The translations under genes were made by a program, and so were the position numbers. This document shows, one piece after another, positions 21,819 to 26,758 of a stretch of DNA of 26,758 bases. Origin of the DNA: Anaerolineales bacterium UBA7227 (GTDB lineage: Bacteria > Chloroflexota > Anaerolineae > Anaerolineales > Villigracilaceae); assembly GCA_002473085.1 (NCBI GenBank), contig DKTP01000122.1, forward strand, positions 1-26,758. The letters are read 5' to 3'. The notes below the pieces were generated by a model. The model saw only the letters and a list, made by a program, of their open reading frames with translations, was not told the DNA's origin and made no database searches. Positions within the stretch are counted from its first letter, which is position 1; each line of letters opens with the position of its first letter.

Positions 21819-23102
21819 TCAGGCGGCGGGGACCGTCCCGGCCTGAGGTTGCTTGCTGTGGTGATTCTCTTCGATGTTGTAGATCGCAGGGATGAAGAAG
21901 CCGCCGAGGCTGATGAGGGCGCAGGCGATGCCCGCGATCCAAAACCAGGCTTGCAGGCCAAGCCTGTCGGCGATGGGCCCGGCCGCCAGCAGGCTGAGCG
22001 GCATCATGGCCTGCGCCACGCTTCCCAACAGCGACATGACGCGTCCCTGCATCTCTGGCTCGACCACGGTTTGGAAGAGCGCGCCGAGCGGACCGTTTGC
22101 CATCGGGAGCATGAGGCCGATCACCGCCTGGGCCGCGACGAGAATCCAGAACATGTCGGGCGGCGCGACGGCGATCGCAATGATGGCGAGGCTGAACGTC
22201 ACGATGCCCGTCAGCGAGGTGACGATCTTGCGCTTGAAGCCGCCCCAAACGCCCAGCGCGACGCCGCCGACAATCATGCCAATGCCGAACGCGGACTCGA
22301 TCCCGCCCAGTTCGAGAGCGCCTTTGCCGAAATGTTGGGTCACGAGTAAGGGCATGAGCGCGCCGGTGGGGGCGAGCAGAAAGTTGAGCAGGGTAGCCAT
22401 AAGACCCAGCATCAGCAGGCCGGGCCAGGAGACCATGTATTTAAAACCCGCGCCCAGGTCAGATAGAAAGCTTTTTGGCCGCGCGGCCTCTTGCGAAACG
22501 GAGCGCGGCGGTTGCGGGACGGCGAAAACCAGCAGGGGGAAAATGCCCGCCAGCGCGGTGAACACGTCGATCAGGAGAATGTTTTCGGTGTCCATCAGCG
22601 CGACGAGGAAAGCCGCCGCGGGAGGCGCGAGGATGTTCACGAGTCCCTGCACGGCCTGGTTCGCGCCGGAGACGCGCGCCAACTGTTCTTTGGGAACCAT
22701 CAGCGTGGTCGAGGCGGCCATGGCCGGATAGTGGAACGCGCCGCCCAGCGAGCGGATGACCGAAATGGCGTAAATGTGCCAGATCTCCGCGCGCCCCGTC
22801 CAGAAGAGAAAGGCCAGCCCGAGCGTGGAAACCGCGATGAGCGAGTCGGACGCGATCATGATCAGGCGTCGGTTGCCGCGGTCCACGAATGTCCCCGCGA
22901 TCGGTCCAAGCAGGATCTGTGGCAGCATCGCGAACAGGGAAGCGGTCGCCAGCACTGTGGCCGAGCCCGTCTTCTGCGTCAAATACCAGATCAGCGCAAA
23001 TTGCACCAGCGAAGAGCCGAAAAGGGAGATGGTCTGGCCCGTGAAGATGGTGAAAAAGCGGACAGCCCAATGTTGGGGCGGCGATTGTTCTGGATTTTTC
23101 AT
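21819..23102 (-). CDS. MFS exporter (EntS/MefA-like, MFS_3 type)
   Basis: A 427-residue transporter with twelve predicted helices. The loop-2 motif GPIAGTFVDRGNRRLIMI and the symmetrical GPIADRLGLQAWF in the second half are typical of macrolide-efflux and enterobactin-exporter relatives. FTGQTISLFGSSLVQFALIWYLTQKTGSA is the family N-terminus. It probably exports a small hydrophobic compound by proton antiport. The gene converges on the exporter operon and has its own strong promoter in an AT-rich patch. GAGGA precedes the ATG. Confidence 0.9.
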   Translation of the reverse strand: MKNPEQSPPQHWAVRFFTIFTGQTISLFGSSLVQFALIWYLTQKTGSATVLATASLFAMLPQILLGPIAGTFVDRGNRRLIMIASDSLIAVSTLGLAFLFWTGRAEIWHIYAISVIRSLGGAFHYPAMAASTTLMVPKEQLARVSGANQAVQGLVNILAPPAAAFLVALMDTENILLIDVFTALAGIFPLLVFAVPQPPRSVSQEAARPKSFLSDLGAGFKYMVSWPGLLMLGLMATLLNFLLAPTGALMPLLVTQHFGKGALELGGIESAFGIGMIVGGVALGVWGGFKRKIVTSLTGIVTFSLAIIAIAVAPPDMFWILVAAQAVIGLMLPMANGPLGALFQTVVEPEMQGRVMSLLGSVAQAMMPLSLLAAGPIADRLGLQAWFWIAGIACALISLGGFFIPAIYNIEENHHSKQPQAGTVPAA

Positions 23103-23145
23103 TTTTCCTCAATAATATTGAAGATTTGATTGAATAATTTGATTT
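23103..23145 (-). promoter_or_regulatory. MFS gene leader with a possible operator palindrome
   Basis: Just before the Shine-Dalgarno the minus strand reads TCAATA-T-TATTGA, a perfect 13-base palindrome. ATTTGATT occurs twice on the plus strand within the same leader. They could be binding sites for a repressor of the pump; the partner is unknown. Confidence 0.4.
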
Positions 23146-23173
23146 ATTATAAGCAATTTTTTGTATATGTCAA
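23146..23173 (-). promoter_or_regulatory. Sigma70-type promoter of the MFS gene
   Basis: On the minus strand TTGACA (23168-23173), a 16-bp spacer and TATAAT (23146-23151), both consensus. The surrounding 100 bp is strikingly AT-rich compared with its flanks. Confidence 0.85.
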
Positions 23174-23202
23174 TATCAATTTTTGTAAAATTGAAGTTGC
23201 TT

Positions 23203-23326
23203 GCGGGGCGGGCCGGCCTGAGCGCGGAATTTATGAAACTCGGCGATTTTCGTTCGGAGCCGGGGCGCGTATTTGCGATAAAACAGAACGGCGGCGCGCC
23301 ATTGGCTTTCGGACGGCCCGCCCCGC
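23203..23326. repeat. 13-bp perfect inverted repeats 98 bp apart
   Basis: GCGGGGCGGGCCG (23203-23215) and its exact reverse complement (23314-23326) flank a segment with open frames on both strands but no recognised protein or ribosome-binding site. With one mismatch the arms extend a few bases outward. It may be a small non-autonomous element or a remnant. Confidence 0.5.
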
Positions 23327-23394
23327 CAGCGTTCATCGAATCCCGCGCCTCCTTAAAACCTGCGCCTGGTTTTCCGGGCGCGTCGCCCGCGCCC

Positions 23395-23787
23395 TTATTT
23401 CAACTTTCCAGATTTCGCCAGCGCCGACTTCACCGCGTCGCTGGCTTGAAAAATGCCATAAACCCTCGCCGACTCGATCACCTCGTCCGCGAGTTCCGCC
23501 GGCACATCGGATGAGATATGGAGCAAGCCCACCACGCTGATCTTCATGGTCGCGCCTTTGGCCTTGTGCCGCTCGAAATCGGCTTTGTCAAAACTCATCG
23601 CGCCGATCGCGTACGAATGCCGCGCCACCGACTGCTGCACCTCCGCCGCGTGCTTCTCCAATTGCGAGCGGATCGCCGAACGGATAAAATCAGTGCGGTT
23701 CGAGTAATGTCCCTGCTCCACCAGCAGGTCAATCTTGCCCAACTCCACCGCGTTCATATTGATGGTAATTTTCTCGGTCTCAGCCAT
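23395..23787 (-). CDS. Ribbon-helix-helix (CopG-type) transcriptional regulator
   Basis: A 130-residue protein. The N-terminal RHH domain reads EKITINMNAVELGKIDLLVEQGHYSNRTDFIRSAIRSQL, with the beta strand, two helices and the typical S-N-R-T-D-F-I-R segment. The C-terminal half (KISVVGLLHISSDVPAELADEVIESARVYGIF) is conserved-looking but of unknown function. RHH dimers bind palindromes, and two identical CCATCC-N4-GGATGG sites flank its own promoter, so autorepression is predicted. The start at 23787 has GGAG six bases upstream; an earlier ATG would lie inside the operator region. The divergent AhpD-like gene could be co-regulated. Confidence 0.85.
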   Translation of the reverse strand: MAETEKITINMNAVELGKIDLLVEQGHYSNRTDFIRSAIRSQLEKHAAEVQQSVARHSYAIGAMSFDKADFERHKAKGATMKISVVGLLHISSDVPAELADEVIESARVYGIFQASDAVKSALAKSGKLK

Positions 23788-23804
23788 GTTTTCTCCTTTA
23801 ATCG

Positions 23805-23820
23805 CCATCCATGTGGATGG
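23805..23820. promoter_or_regulatory. Operator 1: CCATCC-ATGT-GGATGG
   Basis: A perfect 6+4+6 palindrome at about +7 to +22 of the regulator transcript. An extra GATGGATG (23823-23830) lies next to it toward the -10. Confidence 0.75.
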
Positions 23821-23832
23821 TCGATGGATGTT

Positions 23833-23860
23833 ATTTTACGCATGTTTCAGGATTTGTCAA
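23833..23860 (-). promoter_or_regulatory. Promoter of the ribbon-helix-helix gene
   Basis: On the minus strand TTGACA (23855-23860), a 16-bp spacer and TAAAAT (23833-23838). It lies between the two operator palindromes. Confidence 0.8.
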
Positions 23861-23866
23861 GAGAAA

Positions 23867-23882
23867 CCATCCCCCTGGATGG
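23867..23882. promoter_or_regulatory. Operator 2: CCATCC-CCCT-GGATGG
   Basis: Identical arms to operator 1, 62 bp away centre to centre (close to six helical turns) and six bases upstream of the -35. The pair could support looping or cooperative repression. Confidence 0.75.
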
Positions 23883-24039
23883 TAAACTCCGCTTCTTTCC
23901 TAACCTTTCGCGGGCCGCGCCGGCCCGGGCGTTTTCCCCCGTTCAGGTTTCCCATGCCGCGGCGGCTTCAGCCGCTGGGGACGACGGCGCTTTGCAGAGT
24001 CGTCGATGACGAAAAAATACTATCTGGAGGCTTCCAACC

Positions 24040-24579
24040 ATGCAGGCGTTCATTCCCCAACCCAAACACATCCCGCTTCTCCTCAAAATCGGAATCTGGT
24101 TTTCCGAACGCGTCACGGGTAAAGTAATGCTCCCCGCGCGCATCCTGGCCTGGTATCCCAAAGCCGCCCTCGGCTCAGGCGTGATGGAAGCGCTGGTCGC
24201 GCACGCAGACGGAGCGATGGATCGGCGCATGTTGAAGTTGATCCGCATGACAGCCTCCATCGCCGCGGCCTGTCCCTTTTGCATTGACATGAACTCGCAC
24301 GAGCATCGCCAGCACGGCATCACGGACGAGGAGGCCGCGTCCCTGCGCGGCGACGCGGAGCCGGCAGCCACGTTCAGCGAGCGCGAGAAACTGGCGATTG
24401 CGTACGCGCGCCTCGTCTCGTCCACGCCGTTGAAATTCCACCCCGAAATTGTGGAGCGAGTCAAAGCCGCTTTTACCGAGCGCGAGTTTGTGATCCTTGT
24501 CAGCACAGCCGCGCAAGTCAATTATTGGGCGCGGCTGATTCAGGCGCTTGGAATTCCACCCGCAGGATTTGGGGAATAA
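24040..24579 (+). CDS. Carboxymuconolactone decarboxylase-family (AhpD-like) protein
   Basis: A 179-residue helical protein of the CMD/AhpD fold. The redox motif is CPFC (C78, C81), followed by IDMNSHEH with the conserved His near 87, as in AhpD-like peroxidase or disulfide reductase partners. The later REFVILVSTAAQVNYWARL helix is also family-typical. The presence of CxxC favours a thiol-redox role over decarboxylation. TGGAGG (24025-24030) lies nine bases upstream of the ATG. It is divergent from the RHH regulator, and its 3' end overlaps the ferredoxin gene on the other strand by 40 bases. Confidence 0.87.
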   Translation: MQAFIPQPKHIPLLLKIGIWFSERVTGKVMLPARILAWYPKAALGSGVMEALVAHADGAMDRRMLKLIRMTASIAAACPFCIDMNSHEHRQHGITDEEAASLRGDAEPAATFSEREKLAIAYARLVSSTPLKFHPEIVERVKAAFTEREFVILVSTAAQVNYWARLIQALGIPPAGFGE

Positions 24580-24839
24580 TTTTCCCCCATGTCTGACGCT
24601 ACGATGTTGATCAACTCAATCGCCGCGAACGAACAAAAATCCACGCACAGGCTACAGTCGCGGCAGCGCTCGATATCCAAATACGGCGACTCGTCTGGAT
24701 CAGGCTGCACAATCGCGCGCGTCTTGCATGATTTGACCGCTTCACACGCGGGACAGGATTGGCATTTATCATGGTTGATGCGGATGCGAATGGGGCGGGG
24801 TATGGGGGCGAGTATAATCGGTTTATACGCCTCCCTCAA
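24540..24839 (-). CDS. Small 4Fe-4S ferredoxin-type protein without an ATG start
   Basis: About 99 residues. Two Cys clusters are present: CQSCPACEAVKSCKT (an unusual spacing in the first) and CRDCSLCVDFCS. The frame has no ATG or GTG before the first cluster; the listed TTG (24837-24839) is the only conventional start codon. A promoter-like TTGAGG-N17-TATACT (24811-24839, minus strand) overlaps that start, which would give a transcript beginning inside the frame near an ATA codon, so the true start is uncertain. The 3' end overlaps the AhpD-like gene convergently. The protein should carry one or two iron-sulfur clusters in electron transfer; the partner is unknown. Confidence 0.65.
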   Translation of the reverse strand: MREAYKPIILAPIPRPIRIRINHDKCQSCPACEAVKSCKTRAIVQPDPDESPYLDIERCRDCSLCVDFCSFAAIELINIVASDMGENYSPNPAGGIPSA

Positions 24840-24922
24840 ATCCGTCCCGTGGATTGACCCCTGGCTGGAAGAGAGAATCTGCCCCTTGGGAAGGCATATC
24901 TGTTAGCGCTTTTCAGAATGAT

Positions 24923-26641
24923 TTAATTGCTCTGAACTCTTTTGCGTATTTCATCTAATAGTGCGCGTTCCCTTCTTACGACAAAACCATCAAATTCATC
25001 TTTCCTCATTGCATCATTTGCGGTTTCATCAATGAAATGACTTGAGAGAATTTCAGGCACGCGATCTAATGGAATGAGATCGCGAACATATTTTGATGGG
25101 TTGGATTTACTGATTCGCCTGTTTGTCTCATCGGCAATCAGAGTTCTATTTATTACACAATTAATTTTATCCTCCGAGATTTTTTTACCTGTCGAATCCT
25201 TTTGCTTCTTTAGGTATGCTACAGGGAAAATGTGATGATCTTCAAGAGTGTGGAACTGAATCGAGTCGTCTGCTGAAAAATCCTTTGCCCCACGCAATGC
25301 AATTAAACACATCACACCTCGATAAACAGAGTTAATACGGCTTACATCTCTTAATGAGTAGGCTTGATTGTCAATAATATTGACCCTTGCCTCTCGTAAC
25401 GCATCCATTTCAAATGCTTTATCACTCACGCATCTTAAGAACTCTTGGTAATCTCGATATATGTTGCTTTCGACTGATGATGCATATCGTTCTCGAAATA
25501 CTGAGGACCAATACCACCGTCTCATTATTTTGTAAGCTTTGTGATCGAATTTGCGATCATCTATTGCCGCCAACATTCCCGCAAGGGGTGAGACCATTGT
25601 TATGTAAGGAATCCATTTTCGGTTGAATGCTCCAAAGCCATCTTGTCCAACAAGCGTCATTCGCTCTAATGCTTTTTCAATATATTTTGCTGCCTTTCGC
25701 CAATCATTTTCAAAATTATGAGGCGATAAATTGATGAGCGTCTTGCTTTTCATGTCCATACCGCGAAAGAGGGCGATTGTTCGCAATATAAAAACCCCGA
25801 AATCATCCGATTTGCCTTCGGAATGTTGATCCAACAAATGATACTCATCAATGGCTTCTGACCAAAGTCGATGGAGATCTATCTTGTCTTTATAAAGCCT
25901 TGCAGTGAGTAAATCATAAACAGATAGTTTAACTCCCATGCTATTGATTTTTTCAAATATTGCACAGATCTCAGCAAGTTCATTCTGATTATTAGGGGCT
26001 ATTTTAGGTATGGTTAAAGTTGGAACTAGGAAATTTCGCACCTGGTTTGCGGCAGAAGACCAAAGCGGTCGCTGCTCTTTGAAGTAGGTGTTTAGATAGT
26101 AGTTTTGGTCTTTTTCCACAAGCCAGCGCTCGTATTCATTCAGCCATTCCTCCCATTTTTCAAATTCTGTCATTGGAATAATACGAGTTTCAAATTGCCT
26201 TGAACGATCAAGCATGTCAGCACAATTTATTGTGCGTTCGCTACGGAACGCGTTCTCCCAATCTCCACTTGCAATATTGTTCAAATCCATAAAAAAGCGG
26301 TATGGGTATTTAGTGGATTTTAGAGGAATGTCAGGCGCGGCGAAAACATAATGAAGCGATGTAAGTCTTTGTTGACCATCAAGAATCATCTTTTCAGGCC
26401 GCCGATCGGCAGACACGCTTATACCTTCTAAAGGACGATAGTCAAAAGGTACATTTTCCTTATCGACCTCAAGAATTAAAAATGAGCCAATGAAATGCCC
26501 TTGAAGTATTGAAATTAGGAGGTCAGAAATGTCATCTCGATCCCAAACGAAATTTCGTTGAAACCGCGGCAAGACAATCAAACCTTTTCGCGCATTCTCA
26601 ATGAGAGTCAGTAGTTTGTCGTTGTCAGGCGTTGTCTTCAT
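24923..26641 (-). CDS. GmrSD-type DUF262 plus HNH-domain protein (type IV restriction-like)
   Basis: A 572-residue protein. The N-terminal DUF262 (GmrS/ParB-like fold) has FQRNFVW (27-33), GHFIGSFLIL and the hallmark DGQQRLTSL (88-96). A middle helical region follows. The C-terminal HNH-like nuclease part has DHHIFP (about 468-473) and the later NRTLIADETNRRISKSNPSKYV (DUF1524-like). Fused GmrSD proteins cut DNA carrying modified cytosines and defend against phage; here that is inferred from architecture. GAGGAT lies upstream of the ATG. The gene is clearly AT-richer than its neighbours, suggesting recent transfer. No partner methyltransferase is adjacent; a Dcm-type enzyme lies 10 kb away. 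Confidence 0.85.
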   Translation of the reverse strand: MKTTPDNDKLLTLIENARKGLIVLPRFQRNFVWDRDDISDLLISILQGHFIGSFLILEVDKENVPFDYRPLEGISVSADRRPEKMILDGQQRLTSLHYVFAAPDIPLKSTKYPYRFFMDLNNIASGDWENAFRSERTINCADMLDRSRQFETRIIPMTEFEKWEEWLNEYERWLVEKDQNYYLNTYFKEQRPLWSSAANQVRNFLVPTLTIPKIAPNNQNELAEICAIFEKINSMGVKLSVYDLLTARLYKDKIDLHRLWSEAIDEYHLLDQHSEGKSDDFGVFILRTIALFRGMDMKSKTLINLSPHNFENDWRKAAKYIEKALERMTLVGQDGFGAFNRKWIPYITMVSPLAGMLAAIDDRKFDHKAYKIMRRWYWSSVFRERYASSVESNIYRDYQEFLRCVSDKAFEMDALREARVNIIDNQAYSLRDVSRINSVYRGVMCLIALRGAKDFSADDSIQFHTLEDHHIFPVAYLKKQKDSTGKKISEDKINCVINRTLIADETNRRISKSNPSKYVRDLIPLDRVPEILSSHFIDETANDAMRKDEFDGFVVRRERALLDEIRKRVQSN

Positions 26642-26693
26642 GGCTAATCCTCGACTTTTGATTTAGGCTTTGTGTCTTTGGGCGTTTGAGCGA

Positions 26694-26722
26694 ATTATAA
26701 ACAAGACCTCCGAATCAACCAA
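26694..26722 (-). promoter_or_regulatory. Promoter of the GmrSD-type gene
   Basis: On the minus strand TTGGTT (26717-26722), a 17-bp spacer and TATAAT (26694-26699). The -35 lies in the loop and the spacer in one arm of the inverted repeat at 26700-26737. Confidence 0.7.
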
Positions 26723-26737
26723 GTCGGAGGTCTTGTT
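26700..26737. terminator. 14-bp perfect inverted repeat, probable bidirectional terminator
   Basis: AACAAGACCTCCGA (26700-26713) pairs with TCGGAGGTCTTGTT (26724-26737) around a ten-base loop, followed by T on the plus side and TTATAATT on the minus side. It most likely ends a gene beyond the window's right edge, but it also overlaps the promoter of the GmrSD-type gene and could act as an operator. Confidence 0.65.
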
Positions 26738-26758
26738 TACCTGTGTACGTGTGTACCT

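Noticed and set aside
23109..23514. Open frames on both strands between the MFS and RHH genes
   Set aside because: They cross the MFS promoter or the inverted repeat, have no ribosome-binding site and no family signature.
26739..26758. GTGTAC repeats at the right edge as an attachment site
   Set aside because: Only two short GTGTAC words and no matching copy elsewhere in the window; too little to support an att site.

Overview
The window is about 26.8 kb of GC-rich bacterial chromosome with densely packed genes in short overlapping operons. Gene content suggests a Chloroflexota (Anaerolineae-like) bacterium: an F420-type luciferase-fold oxidoreductase, two DUF4143 ATPases, a MacAB-like exporter with no outer-membrane channel gene, an M42 peptidase, and short 10-bp-periodic intergenic repeats. 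This placement is an inference from style and families; there is no rRNA or marker gene to prove it.

Left part (1-9000). The 3' end of a tRNA and its terminator lead into a creatininase-family hydrolase that carries a seven-unit heptamer repeat. An operon of DUF4143 ATPase, hotdog thioesterase and M42 peptidase follows, with ATGA overlaps. Next come an F420-type oxidoreductase, a second DUF4143 ATPase, and an RseP-like site-2 protease overlapping a HEAT-repeat protein. Both DUF4143 genes have strong sigma70-type promoters that place the transcription start at the ATG, so both look leaderless.

Middle (9000-16300). An OmpR/PhoB-type response regulator and a histidine kinase with a Met/Gly-rich extracytoplasmic loop head an operon with an AEC transporter, a membrane-anchored HExxH peptidase and an acylphosphatase. 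On the minus strand lie a Dcm-type cytosine methyltransferase overlapping Vsr, and separately RadC. A cold-shock protein with a long leader and its own terminator follows.

Right part (16300-26758). A small ferredoxin and a truncated FAD/NAD oxidoreductase run into the orphan 3' end of a different gene, which marks a deletion or an assembly junction. A MacA/MacB ATPase/MacB permease operon follows, ending in a lipoprotein with Spy/CpxP-like TAEQ motifs. Then come an MFS exporter, an autoregulated ribbon-helix-helix repressor, an AhpD-like protein, a second small ferredoxin, and an AT-richer GmrSD-type (DUF262 plus HNH) restriction protein that looks horizontally acquired.

The most interesting link is between the two-component system and the exporter. 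The promoter of the regulator gene (9033-9087) and that of the exporter operon (17571-17625), 8.5 kb apart, each carry five tandem 11-bp units in the same register against the -10 box, and share near-identical stretches. This predicts an autoregulated envelope-stress or metal-type circuit: Met-rich sensor kinase, PhoB-like regulator, MacAB-like pump and Spy-like lipoprotein.
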